64,000 nucleotides of DNA from Ehretia macrophylla (Eukaryota; Streptophyta; Magnoliopsida; Boraginales; Ehretiaceae): NCBI GenBank assembly GCA_037974665.1, contig CM075773.1:46330080-46394079 (forward strand). The letters are read 5' to 3'. Below, in pieces: positions 1 to 10,444 of the stretch. The first letter of the stretch is position 1. The number at the start of each line of letters is the position of its first letter. Both the position numbers and the translations under genes were made by a program. The notes beneath the pieces are model-generated. The model was not told the DNA's origin. It saw only the letters and a program-made list of their open reading frames with translations, and made no database searches.

Positions 1-886
1 CCAGAAGGAAAAGCTGCCACTTCACTGCTCGCATTGTGACCAGGATTATCATACTATTGACAGATGCTACTATCTCCATGGCTTTCCACCTGGTCATAAG
101 TTTCATGGAAAAAATGTGAAACCCCTAAACAAGCGAAGACCTGCTGCAAACCATGCTAAAGCTGATGTCGAAAACTCCAAAGGTCCCAACACAGGTCAAA
201 ATGATGGCCCAACATTCACCCAAGAAGAATACAATCAAATCATGGCAATGCTAAAGAGGAACAATGGTAACCCACAACACCTTGCTAATATCACAGGTAT
301 TATCACACACACCTCTAACATGTCACAAGTTGCCTCTCACTCGACTCTATATTGGATCATTGATAGCAGGGCGACTGACCATATAGTGTCCACACCACAC
401 TTGCTTGACAAAGAAACACCATGTGTTTCAAATTCAGTTCAAATGCAAACTGGTAGCCAAGCACATATAGACTCTATCGGTTCTGTCAAAGTCACTTCTA
501 ATATTACACTTGATGAAGTTCTCCATGTGTCAAAGTTTAAAGTCAATTTACTCTCAGTGAGCAAACTTACTCACGCATTAGAATGCTTAGTGATATTCTT
601 TTCGGATTTTTGTGTCATACAAGACGTACGTACGAGGAGGATGATTGGTCTGGGCAAACAATTTAATGGGCTCTATTACTTGGCGTCGGACCAAAATCCT
701 AAACTTGCCAACCATGTCAGCTGCCACACAAATCTTTGGCACCAAAGATTAGGACACCCTTCCCATGGTCCTTTACACGTATTGACCAAGAATGTTCCAG
801 CAATTATGTTTGATTCACATCATGTTTGTGATATTTGTCCACTTACTAAACAAACTAGATTATCGTTTCCCTTAAGTTCTATTTAA
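1..886 (+). pseudogene. copia-1 (A) gag C-terminus, protease and GAG-pre-integrase
   Basis: This is the polyprotein segment that packages RNA (gag zinc knuckle) and cleaves the polyprotein (aspartic protease). A CX2CX4HX4C zinc knuckle is at 26-67. The protease site reads DSRATDH rather than DSGATDH at about 361-381, an active-site Gly to Arg change shared with copy B. GAG-pre-integrase follows, with WHQRLGHPS and a CDIC motif. The frame is open to a TAA at 884-886 that copy B also has, so that stop predates the duplication. Copy B has an extra stop (LL*VSK) where this copy reads serine. Confidence 0.9.
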
Positions 887-2120
887 TCTACTACACCTTT
901 TGATTTAATTCATTGTGACATTTGGGGGCCTCATCAAGTCAATTCCCACTCCGGGGCTCGTTATTTTTTGACAATCGTTGATGATTTTAGTCGATACACT
1001 TGGATTCACCTTATACGTTTTAAATCTAAAACACAAGAATTATTACGCTCTTTTGTCTCTTGGGTGCAAACACAATTTAATTGTACAATCAAAGCACTTC
1101 GTGCTGATAATGGCACTGAATTCAATTATATGCATCTGTTTTTTTGAAAGCAAGGGCATTTCTTTTCAAACTTCTTGTCCATCAACACCCCCAACAAAAT
1201 AGAGTTGTTGAACGGAAACATCGTCATCTTTTGAATGTGGGTCGAGCTTTGCGTTTTTGAGAAAATTTACCTTTAACATTTTGGGGGGATAGCATCCAAA
1301 CTGCTTGTTATTTGATCAACCTTTGCCCATGCCATTACTTGGCAAGATTTCTCCTTACGAATTATTGCATAATAAATCTCCAAGTTTTTGGTTGTTTGTG
1401 TTATGCAACAAAGTTGATGCCCATTCATAAGTTTGATCAACGTGCACGACGATGCATTTTTATTGGGTATCCCTTGGGTCAAAAAGGCTATCGTGTCTAC
1501 GATCTTACTACTCACAAATTTTTTACCACTCGGGATGTTGTACTTCACGAACACATTTTTCCGTATTCTACCAATCCACCCAATTACCAAGATGATACCC
1601 CTATCTTACCCTTACCATCCGCCCACCATGACAATCTCCCAGAGCCTTTACCAGATACACCAACCACCCCACAGCTCACGGCATCTCCTATTGTCCCTGA
1701 CGATCCTTCCTCCATAAACCCTTCTACCACCACACATATTCTTACAATCATAGAAAATCCTTCGCCCCAACCCACAATTTCTCCACCACATCCACCGCGT
1801 CAATTTGGTCGCATTACCAAGCCATCCGTTCGCCTACATGATTATCATGTTTGTCATGCTCAACATCTTGTTCCCGGCGTCTCATCCTCCACGTCCGGCA
1901 CAAGGTATCCTCTTTCTCACTATGTATCCTATGCACATCTTTCGTCATCTCATCGATCTTTTGCTTGCCAAATTTCTACCACTGTGGAACCTAACACCTT
2001 TGAACAAGCTAACCAAGATCTTCAGTGGCGAACTGCCATGGCTTCCGAGCTCCAAGCTCTTGATGAGAACGACACATGGACACTTACCACTCTACCACCT
2101 GGATATCGTCCAAGCTCTTG
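887..2120 (+). pseudogene. copia-1 (A) integrase core and linker, decayed
   Basis: The integrase inserts cDNA into the host genome. The first two catalytic acidic residues lie in HCDIWGPH (about 914-934) and RADNGTEF (about 1101-1124). The third, Glu, is in VVERKHRHL (about 1204-1230) and is retained here, whereas copy B has a stop at that codon. Frameshifts and a TGA (FF*KQG) interrupt the frame. About 20 bp present in B (DYSHL region) are missing here near 1380. A Pro/Ser/Thr-rich linker then leads into RT. The longest open piece is 1312-2121. Confidence 0.88.
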
Positions 2121-3494
2121 ATGGCACCATCGAATGTTACAAGGCTCGCCTCGTTGCAAAAGGATTTATTCAACGAGAGGGTATTGATTACAAGGAGACC
2201 TTTGCCCCTGTTGCTAAGTTGGTCACGGTGCGATGCCTCCTTGCCATCGCTTCTGTTCGTAATTGGTCCCTTTACCAAATGGACGTTCAAAATGTCTTTC
2301 TTCATGGGGAATTATCTGAAGAAGTTTACATGCAACTGCCACCTAGGCTTCATCGACAGGGGAAGTATAATGCATGTCGCCTCAACAAGTCCTTATATGG
2401 ACTTAATCAGGCCTCTCACAGCTGGTTTCACAAGTTTGCCAATGCCATTTGTCAAGCGGGCTATCGACAATGTAAGGCAGACTATTCCTTGTTTACTAAA
2501 GTGCATGGGAATTCGTTTACGGCGGTACTTATCTACGTTGATGACATGATTCTCACATGAAATAATGATGATGCTATACTTGACTTCAAGCAATTTCTTC
2601 ACAGCCATTTTCGAATAAAAGATCTTGGCAAGCTAAAGTATTTTCTCGGAGTGGAAGTTGCACGATCCGCATAAGGTATCTCCATTTCCCGATGAAAATA
2701 CATGTTGGATATTCTCGATGAAGCTGGATTACTTGGTGCGATGCCAGCCAAATTTCCTAGGGAAAAGAATTTAAAATTATCCCCCATAGATGGAGAAATC
2801 CTCAAGAATGCTTCTCAATATAGAAGACTCGTTGGTAAGCTTATTTATCTCACCATCATAAGGCCTGAGATTTCTTATGCAGTTCATGTCCTTAGCCAAT
2901 ATATGCAAGAACCGCAAAAACCACATCTTTAAGCGGTTCATTGCCTTCTACGATATTTAAAGGAGTACCTGGCCAAGGTCTTGGTCTCCCTTCACGAGGC
3001 AATACTGTCCTGAGAGGATACTGTGATGCAGACTGGGCTCGCTGCCCCATTACGAGGAAATCTGTCACTGGATATTGCATATTTCTTGGTAATTCACTTG
3101 TATCATGGAAAACCAATAAACAATCTACTGTTCGCGATCTTCAGCTGAAGCGGAGTATCGTGCAATGGCTTCAGTCACATGTGAGCTCACTGGATGAAAT
3201 ATTTACTTGCTAATCTTCAAGTTTACCATCCTAGACCAGCCAAGTTGTTTTGCGACAATCAAGCAGCCATCCATATAGCTGCAAATCTGGTATTTCACGA
3301 GGGCACCAAACATATAAAGATCGATTGTCATGTTGAGCGTGAAAAGATTTAAACAAGGGTCATTGCAACAGCCTACGTTCCAACAAAACAACAACTTGCC
3401 GATATCTTCACAAAGCCATTGGGACAAGCAATGTTTCGTTCCATCCTTAGCAAGCTAGGTGTAGCTGACATCCACACTCCAGCTTGAGGGGGAG
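2121..3494 (+). pseudogene. copia-1 (A) reverse transcriptase and RNase H, decayed
   Basis: The copia RT begins with KARLVAKGFIQ and EGIDYKETFAPVAKL, followed by QMDVQNVFLHGEL, LNKSLYGL and the catalytic YVDD at about 2534-2545. Stops follow (MILT*, VARSA*, both with counterparts in copy B). RNase H is recognisable in SVTGYCIFLG, FCDNQAA and the final RTKHIEID-like region (here EGTKHIKID, changed). A small deletion at about 2113-2127 removed the lead-in of RT. The polypurine tract TTGAGGGGGAG closes the internal region. Confidence 0.88.
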
Positions 3495-3736
3495 TACTAG
3501 AAGATCTCATCAATCAGTAGATTTGACTTCCCTTGATCATGGGATCAGATTTCTGTAATTATGTAAATTAATGAAATCGTGATTGGTTATTTAACTAGAA
3601 TAGATTTCCCTTCATACCTAGAATAGACTTCTTTGTATAGTATAAATGCTTGTAATATATTTCAGAGAAGATGCACAAAAGAAAGAGAAGAAGTTTTCTA
3701 TCCCAATTCTTCTTGCTGTCAATCCTAGATTTAACA
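3495..3736 (+). repeat. copia-1 (A) 3' LTR
   Basis: The 242-bp repeat matches 55704-55945 (3' LTR of copy B) and, apart from an 80-bp gap, 51239-51400 (5' LTR of copy B). It starts TACTAGAAG (TGTTAGAAG in the B 5' LTR) and ends TTTAACA. A TATA-like TATAAATG lies near 3642 in the sense orientation. It is preceded by the polypurine tract and followed by the TSD ATAAC. Confidence 0.92.
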
Positions 3737-3741
3737 ATAAC

Positions 3742-5331
3742 GAGACAAATATTTGTTTAAATCAAGTCTATCATGCTAAAACTCTTTGCACCATTTTTTA
3801 TGTTATTTTTTTACGTGAAAATTCTACTGGCGGAGTTCGACCACTGAATTTTCTAGCAAAAGTCCAACCACCAGCTTTTTCGATGAAGCTTAGTGAGTAG
3901 TTTTTTTGACTGAGCCCGATTACCAATTGATAAACTAACGGGTGCAGTGGTACGCCTCAATACATGCACCAATTCAGTTAAGAGTTTGGTATTGATTAAT
4001 TACAGTTGGAGACCCTTGAATGCAACGGGTTTCCTACTAAACTCATGAGAGTAGAGCTACGGCTCACATGCAATCCAACAGCTCGTGAGCTACCCTGTAG
4101 TCCGATCATCTCCAACCCATGACTCGTAGGTGAGCCCCGCCACCAATACCACCACGACATGGATTATCAATGACAGATTCAAGTAGGATTTTCTCTGGAG
4201 ATAAGCCATCATAGTGATAGCTCAGCTCGTTCATCCATCACTTTTGAATGAATAACGATAAACTCGGGGTAGGAGCAGGGGCAGGTTCACATGGGGGACA
4301 GTGAGGGCTGTAGTCCCCACTGAGTTAGAAAAACGTTAAAAATTTTAAGCATTTTTCCAAAAAAAAAAAGATATCTATGTATTTTTAGTTGAAAGAATTA
4401 ATTAGCCCCAACTAAAAAATAAAATATTCATATCAATTAAAAATTATGAGTTTTAACCTCCGCTAACAAAAAATTATGAATTAAAATTTTATTTTCTCTA
4501 ATAAACCTTGGGAGGAGAATACAGTATATATGAAAAAGCTTTCAACTAGATTACATCAGGCGGATGGTTAATCTCAAAATTGAGTTACCTGTAATCGTAA
4601 TTGTTTAGTATCACTTGTTACCAAAATAGTATCCACAGCTCAATAGGTCCAAAAGCTATTGACCATAACTCCAACTGTTAAGTATCTAAAAATAGCAAAT
4701 ACTCGTACCAATGCCCATAATCGTTTACTTTGGAAAAAATGAAAATTTAGTTTATAGTAAAAACTAGCTTAAAAAACAAAACTAAATTGCATAATTATTG
4801 GAAAAAATACTATTGGTTTAGTCAACATAGGATTAGAAGTGTAATTTTGGGTATTAATTTATTAGCCTAATATAAAATTATTTTTTTATATTTTGTCATT
4901 TCTAATTATATATAATATATGTGTCATGTCTTATATATGTAGACACACCCACAAATACAATACGTATACATATATTTTTGGGTTTCATGTTTCAAATTTT
5001 TTAAACGTTTAATACCAAAATCTATTGGATTACATATCAAGTGCTTTTCATAAAAACCAACTATAGGGTAGATACTCATCAATTTCGTTATTGATCCAGA
5101 AAAACGTTAATAAATTGGTGTATTTTTTTAAAAAAAAATATACTCATATAGTTTAAAAATAATATGTTTTAACTCTGAGAAGAATTCTTGAATACGCCCT
5201 ATATCTATAGATTGAAAATTTTCTAATTTTGTTTTCTCTGTAAAACTTTTTACTGTTCACATCCACAAAACAAGAAGCATGAAGACATTTTCCTATTAAA
5301 AAAAAAAAAGAAATATCGTGCCGTTCAAACC
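3742..5331. other. Non-coding flank of copia-1 (A); 3880-4848 is absent from copy B
   Basis: No convincing gene. About 970 bp between 3880 and 4848 have no counterpart in copy B, where flanking TTTT tracts are joined directly (near 56085). Bases 4262-4500 resemble the hAT-like MITE at 31423-31637. The rest is AT-rich with many short poly-A/T runs. A short open stretch at 3646-3900 begins inside the LTR and has no recognisable domain. Confidence 0.7.
4262..4500 (+). repeat. Degenerate hAT-like MITE, related to 31423-31637
   Basis: The order of blocks (GGGGCAGG, GTGAGGGCTGTAGTCCCCACTG, AGTTAGAAAAACGTT, ATATCTATGTATTTTTAGTT, AATTAATTAGCCC, CTAACAAAAA-TTATG) matches the element at 31423-31637 block by block. 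The right terminal repeat is not clear, so the ends are approximate. Related patches flank copia-2 (7500-7565 and 15739-15850) and occur in copy B (58745-58910). Confidence 0.6.
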
Positions 5332-5938
5332 TTTTTTTTTTTTTTTTGTCAAAGTGGAATTTCATTAAAATGAGAGAAAATACATTAGCCTACCCCAACA
5401 GTAGGTAAGTCTGCTTCCAGCAGAAATATTATGATGAAGGAACATTTGATAACCAGTCAGACGGAAGTAGTTGTTGATGAGCCTGGTTAGCAATCCAATC
5501 GGAATGAGCATTTGTCGTTCTTCTAATGAGGTTTGAGATTGATATAATTCCTTCTTGAAAGCTCATGTCTGATGTCTTGGACAATTGGATCCACCTTCCA
5601 ATTGGTCTCCGAAGTGGAATGAGTGATTGCTTGGTAAACTTCTTGACAATCTGTTTCAATGATCAGTTGCGAGGAAGAGAAGGATCCAGCCAGCTTAAAA
5701 GCATTAAGAAGGGCCAAGGCTTCAACTTGTTGAGGGAATTCACATCTTGTGAAAAAAACAAGCCCATCAATGAGTGAACCATAGTGGTTTCTGCAAATAG
5801 CTGCAATGCCAACAGTACCTGAGATCTTGTTGAAAGAGGCGTCGCAATTAAGCTTGAATATGCCTCTGGGAGGTAGAGATCAGTGAGTAGGGATAGCTGG
5901 TGAACTCATGTTAAAATCTGGGAAGTGGAGATCAGTTC
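5332..5938 (-). pseudogene. LINE 3' tail with RNase H-like domain (copy A)
   Basis: This is the 3' end of an L1-type LINE on the minus strand, 5'-truncated. The poly-A tail reads as poly-T at 5332-5347. The coding remnant resembles the RVT_3-type RNase H of plant LINEs: Glu in a VEALALLNAFKLA-like helix, Asp in IIETDCQEVY, and a terminal NSDWIANQAH-like motif. A frameshift separates the last part (5429-5659) from the helix region (5523-5717). The better preserved counterpart is 56574-57185. A related sequence near 16000 lacks this insertion and shows the pre-insertion state. Confidence 0.8.
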
Positions 5939-6090
5939 ACTAAAACAAAATAAGATCCAATCCAACTAGAAATTCAACATGAATGATCACAGGCCATTTG
6001 TATAATTTTCCCTTTCGATTACATTCAAATGTTGTTAAAGCACCAAGGTAAAATGAAATGTGAGAGAATTCCAAGCAACCAAAATTAGAA

Positions 6091-6320
6091 TCATCCAAAT
6101 CCCTTCCTCAAACAGATACAATTATCCAAAATTGTCATCCATTCAATTGCATTTTCACATAGCATAAAATTTATGTAAAGCTTGATTTCCCTCATCTCCA
6201 GAAACTTGTGTATAGCTTTCTGCAAATAGTCATCTAATTTTTGCATTTCACGGGGAGATGCAGTCATGGAGCATTTAATTTGTAGAAAAGCAACTATATT
6301 CATGTTAAACACTAACAGAT
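6091..6320 (-). pseudogene. Exon-like fragment a, copy A, unidentified
   Basis: Open frame of about 70 codons ending in TGA, with ordinary protein composition (mixed charged, aromatic and Cys residues, for example KLDDYLQKAIHKFLEMREIK), unlike the AT-rich noise around it. The B counterpart (57330-57535) is nearly identical but has one Glu codon turned into TAA. No clean splice acceptor is seen, though TATAG followed by a pyrimidine-rich stretch lies just upstream. I do not recognise the protein. It may belong with exon-like fragment b (6955-7231), which lies upstream on the same strand. Confidence 0.4.
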
Positions 6321-6954
6321 GTAGCCATTGGCAATGGTATATACAACTCATGTGTGCACAGGCACACCCTGAGTTGGAAATTCTTTTTTTCTTTTTAGTG
6401 TTAAAGAAAAAAAAATATGTGGAGTCTTCATTAGACGGATGATCGGATAGTATTTTTTATTTGATCGAGATTACATTTGGTCAACATGTACACAACTCAA
6501 TTTTCTACAATCTGAATGACAGAGCTTTCTAAGACTGGTAATCCATTTCTTTTTGATGATTTTCATCATTATTTAAATAAATTTATTCAAGTTAGATTTT
6601 AATCTATAATTTTTTGTGTATTTCATAATTGTTAAATTTTGCTTTGATGTTCAAAGATTCTTTGTTTAGTACTATAGTTGATTTTGATATATGACCATGA
6701 TAGACGTTTGTCATTTTTGTGTAGAGTAAATTGCATTTATATTCCTTCTGAATTAAATCAAAGGGAGTCATGCTTTGAAAACTCAATTTGTGCTATAACG
6801 TGCTCAAATTAAGTATTGATTTACTTATAATATATTGTACTCTATCATTATAAAAAAAAAAAAAAAAAAAAACATGAATTTAGACATAAAACCAACAGTT
6901 TTTATTTATAATTTAGATAAAAAAATTATCCATAAACGAAGACTTCCGATCCCT
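6321..6954. other. Non-coding, AT-rich; possible intron between exon-like fragments a and b
   Basis: It contains a poly-A run near 6851-6871 and no supported ORF. If fragments a and b are exons of one minus-strand gene, this would be the intron. A possible donor (TTG then GTATCA on the minus strand) lies at about 6965-6970. Confidence 0.4.
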
Positions 6955-7231
6955 AGTTAGTGATACCAACACTACAGTGTTCACCATGATCCTCGATACT
7001 TGGTTCAGTCAAGGATAATGATCTCGCTTGTCGCTTTGCTGAATTGACCTGCAGAAAGTGCCAAACGCATTCCATATTTTTGCCTTCACTAAGAATCTCC
7101 TCCAAGTTCTGTAACATGTTTGTCAAGTCACTAGTGAAGTTCTTGGGATTCAGGTCACTTTCTAACCTATTGCAAAGTTCTTTTCGGTGGAAACCAATTG
7201 CAAAGTCAGTAAAGTTGAAGGTTTTGGCATT
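6955..7231 (-). pseudogene. Exon-like fragment b, copy A, unidentified
   Basis: A minus-strand frame open for about 92 codons, from a stop at 7232-7234 to TAG at 6955-6957. It contains stretches such as FHRKELCNRLESDLNPK and NLEEILSEGKNMECVWHF, which read like a helical protein. The same frame is fully open in copy B (58189-58467), with about five amino-acid changes and very few silent ones, which suggests no current constraint. A potential splice donor before the TAG would remove the stop. Family unknown. It could be a captured or relict host exon. Confidence 0.42.
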
Positions 7232-7565
7232 TTAAGTTTTTCTTTTGCACATTGTGGAGTTTGCTATATAGGAGAACTATGGTTAAGATTGGTCGCCAAT
7301 CACAACGGCAAGAAAGGCTCAGAAGAGAAACCTTAACCCACCACACTTGGGTCTTGCCGCAATTTGATGCATACCAAGTTGTTGATTCGCTTGTATATAT
7401 AACTGCAACAAAAATAGAGACAATTTCTACTTTTTGAAGATCTAAACAGTGCATGGCAGATACTACTGCTTATGACATCTCATGTATCTAAACAGAGGTA
7501 GATGTACGTTTGGACCGGTGTGGGATGCAACTTTAACTAGTTCAGAAAAATATTTTACGTATTAT
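7232..7565. other. Non-coding up to the copia-2 insertion site
   Basis: No supported gene. Bases from about 7500 to 7565 resemble the left half of the hAT-like MITE, and its remaining part resumes at 15739 after copia-2. An uninterrupted version is at 58745-58910 in copy B. Confidence 0.6.
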
Positions 7566-7570
7566 TTTTT

Positions 7571-7944
7571 TGATGAATTTTAAAACTAAATTCAGTATCT
7601 TCATGCACTGTTTAATGTCATAAAAGAAAACTAACCTTTTATGTACTATAATAGATTTGATCGTTGGATGGCTTGTTCCACTGCGTGTGTCGTAAATCCA
7701 AGTGCACAATATAGTCTTGTGCTCTGTTAATTCACAGCCTAAATAACCTTTTTGATGTATATGCTTTTAAGAGAGTTTTCTTAATTACTTTCTGTTTCTT
7801 GTATCTGATACTAATAGAACGTACGTCGTTCTATTAGTATTTTGGGCTTAAATACCCAGGGATGGGAAGTTACCCAACTTCCCACACTTGGGTCTAATGG
7901 GTCGGGTCTGCCCATCTAGGGCGACCCAGAATCCAAATCCAACA
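7571..7944 (-). repeat. copia-2 3' LTR (left)
   Basis: 374 bp, on the minus strand beginning TGTTGGATTTGG and ending ATTCATCA. It pairs with 15360-15733. A 12-bp perfect inverted repeat (ACTAATAGAACG, loop TACGT) is at 7810-7838, and GGGAAGTT/AACTTCCC forms a second hairpin near 7864-7885. A TATA-like TATTTAAG (minus) at 7847-7854 lies just upstream of the 12-bp hairpin in the sense of transcription. Confidence 0.95.
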
Positions 7945-7957
7945 TCTCCCACTCGCA
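7945..7957 (-). promoter_or_regulatory. copia-2 polypurine tract
   Basis: On the minus strand this reads GCGAGTGGGAGA immediately before the 3' LTR. It is the expected primer for plus-strand cDNA synthesis. Confidence 0.8.
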
Positions 7958-9160
7958 CAAGATGGGCAGAACAATATCCACCATTATCTCTCAAGAAACT
8001 GATTTCAAAGCATAATCAAAACTCCATACAGATAAATAGGCCATGCGACTCACGAACACACAACAAGTGAAGGTTCAAAGACCATGCACCTGTTAAGGAT
8101 GACATGGGAGCTACTACCTTCAAAAGAATATAGAGTCTCGCTATACTATAGACCAAATTAAGTTCACATCAGTCAGTGCACTCCTAATCCCTCTTAGACT
8201 ATGCATGACCTATAAAATCTCAATCACGTATTCATAGTTATATTTGATCACAAAGATCGTTCAATCACATAGATTGTATAACAGGTCAACCAATGAACAC
8301 ATGTAGCGCTAGAAGTGAACAGTCTTCCCTTCGCTCAATACCCTTCTAAATCAAGTTAACTGCTTTCCCGGACATGTCTCATATGATCGAATCTTACATG
8401 ATCTTTAGGCAGCATACCAAAGTAGCTAACATTAAACTTGATTTATCAGAATATAAGCGTAGGTCTAAAAGGGTATATTCAAAGAAGCATATTTTGCTTC
8501 AAGGTCTCACACAGTGATGAAGTAGGGATTCATTCATCAACTTCCTTAAATCGCTAGAGTACACACGGTATGAAACGTGTGTTACGGTGTAACTTCCTTT
8601 AGAAAAAAGGGAGTACGTCTTTATTTAATTATAACACCGTACAGATTCTGATTTAGTTATCACTTAAATAACTAACCTGAATCCTCGAACTTAATACTCA
8701 CAGTAATCGAGGTTTCATATCTGACTATATACAGGTTGTATGGATTGTGGGAATCCATATCGACCTCACATTAGTCTTAATTATAACACATACAATATGA
8801 GGTCTCATCTTAATAATTGTCGTTGGAACTAATCCCTGACCAATTTTCAAGGTGACACTTATATAAATATAGTATTTTCAACAAATACTAACTAACTTAT
8901 ATTGTCTCATCTCTATACGCTCCCACTGTGTCAGAGGCGATTGCTCGTATGAGAGAGCCAATCTCCTTAATCTGTTGACGTACAATTTGATGCCAATTGT
9001 ATGTGCTAACATACTCATACACATTCTAATTTACATATATCACAAAGATTTAACACTACTTAAGTGCATCAAAATATTTCATTTATTTATTTATTTTGAC
9101 ATCTGAAATATACAATTGTATGAGTACAAAAGTGATCATTTCACAACAAATGAACATACA
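7958..9160. other. copia-2 3' untranslated region
   Basis: About 1.2 kb between the end of RNase H and the polypurine tract. No ORF or domain is supported. It is AT-rich. Confidence 0.7.
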
Positions 9161-9433
9161 TTAAATTCTATGCAATCCTATAGATTTTACATGAGACAAA
9201 AATATATCTCTAGGAATTGGCTTAGTGAGAGGGTCGGCTACCCTCTCATGCGTAGAGATATGTTCAATGATCACTTCTTTCTTTGACACCATATCTCTTA
9301 CAAAATTATACTTTATGTCTATGTGTTTAGTCTTGCCATGGTATTTAGGATCCTTAGTATAGGCAATGGCTGCTTGACTATCACAATAGACTGTCACTGG
9401 TTTTTCAGTATTTTTGAATACTCTTAAATCCAA
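9161..9433 (-). pseudogene. copia-2 RNase H, C-terminal part
   Basis: Encodes the end of the copia RNase H, which degrades the RNA strand of the cDNA hybrid. It has VYCDSQAAIAYTKDPKYHGK, then KHIDIKYNFVRDMV and ADPLTKPIPRD, the usual C-terminal signature. A stop (EAV*LKRF, TGG to TAG) separates it from the preceding segment, where the CIALSTMEAEF catalytic motif sits behind another stop (KK*TC). Confidence 0.9.
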
Positions 9434-9520
9434 AATGAACCTTTTAAGCTATACCGCTTCTTGTATAGCCGCTGAGCAAGCCACAAACTCAGCTTCCATG
9501 GTAGATAATGCTATGCAGGT

Positions 9521-10444
9521 TTACTTTTTGCTACACCAAGTAATAGCCCCACTATTCATCAAGAAGGCATACCCAGAAGTTGATTTACGCTCATCTGGAT
9601 CACCACCCCAGTCAACGTCTGTAAATCCCTTTAGATTTAGGTCAACTCCTTGGTAGCATAAGCAATAATTCAAAGTGCCCTTCAAATATCTCAGAATCCT
9701 CTTAACAACTTGCCAATAAGCTCGTCCAGGGTTGGATTGATAACGACTTACCAATCCTACGGCAAAACATATATCTGGCCTCGTACATAACATGGCATAC
9801 ATCAAGCTACCTACAGCACTCGCATAAGGAACCACCTTCATGTCTTCTATTTCTTCTGGAGTTTTGGGACACATCCCTTGGTTCAGGCTTTCACCTTTGG
9901 CTATAGGAGTGTCAATAGGTTTGCAGTTATGCATTTGGAATCGTTCAAGAACTTTCTTGATGTAAGATTCTTGCGACAAAGCAAGGAGTCTTTTTGATCG
10001 ATCCCTCTGAATCTTGACTCCAAGTACATATGCTGCCTCACCCATATCTTTCATCTCGAAAGTTGAAGATAACCATTTTTTTACGGTGATTATATAATCG
10101 TTACTATTCCTAGCCAACAAAATATCGTCAACATACAGAGATAGAATTACATATCTATTCTGAGACCTCTTGACATATACACAGTGATCTTCTTGAACCA
10201 TAACAAAACCATACAAAATGATTTCTCGATGGAACCTTAGATACCACTATCTGGATGATTGTTTCAACCTGTAAATAGATCTTTGGAGCTTGCACACTTT
10301 GCTCTCTTGACCTTTTTCTATGAACCCTACAGGCTGTTCCATGTAGATCTCTTCATCCAGTTCTCCATTGAGAAATTCCGTTTTTACATCCATCTGATGT
10401 AATTTTAGGTCTTGATGAGCGACTATGGCTAAAATTAGTCGAAT
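9521..10444 (-). pseudogene. copia-2 reverse transcriptase, C-terminal half, and RNase H start
   Basis: Open from 10216 to 9521, with stop-broken sequence from 10444 to 10217. The catalytic YVDD is present in LSLYVDDILLARN. Upstream, QMDVKTEFLNGELDEEIYM is readable across two stops (FA*IRL and SSR*WY). RNase H begins with FTDVDWGGDPDERKSTSG. Together with the 10445-11671 frame this forms a whole copia RT, with stops but few frameshifts. Confidence 0.9.

Larger units (their letters stand above)
1..3736 (+). mobile_element. copia-1, copy A: Ty1/copia retrotransposon, 5' part outside the window
   Basis: Domain order is zinc knuckle, protease, GAG-pre-integrase, integrase, RT, RNase H, then polypurine tract (3483-3494) and 3' LTR (3495-3736); integrase before RT defines Ty1/copia. 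The 5' LTR and start of gag lie left of base 1. The flanking ATAAC (3737-3741) is identical to both TSD copies of the B element at 51239-55945, so this is the same insertion carried by the duplication. Stops, frameshifts and private deletions make it non-functional. Confidence 0.95.

Noticed and set aside
1584..1775. Antisense Gly-rich open frame in copia-1 (also 53758-53949)
   Set aside because: Shadow of the Pro/Ser/Thr-rich integrase-RT linker on the other strand.
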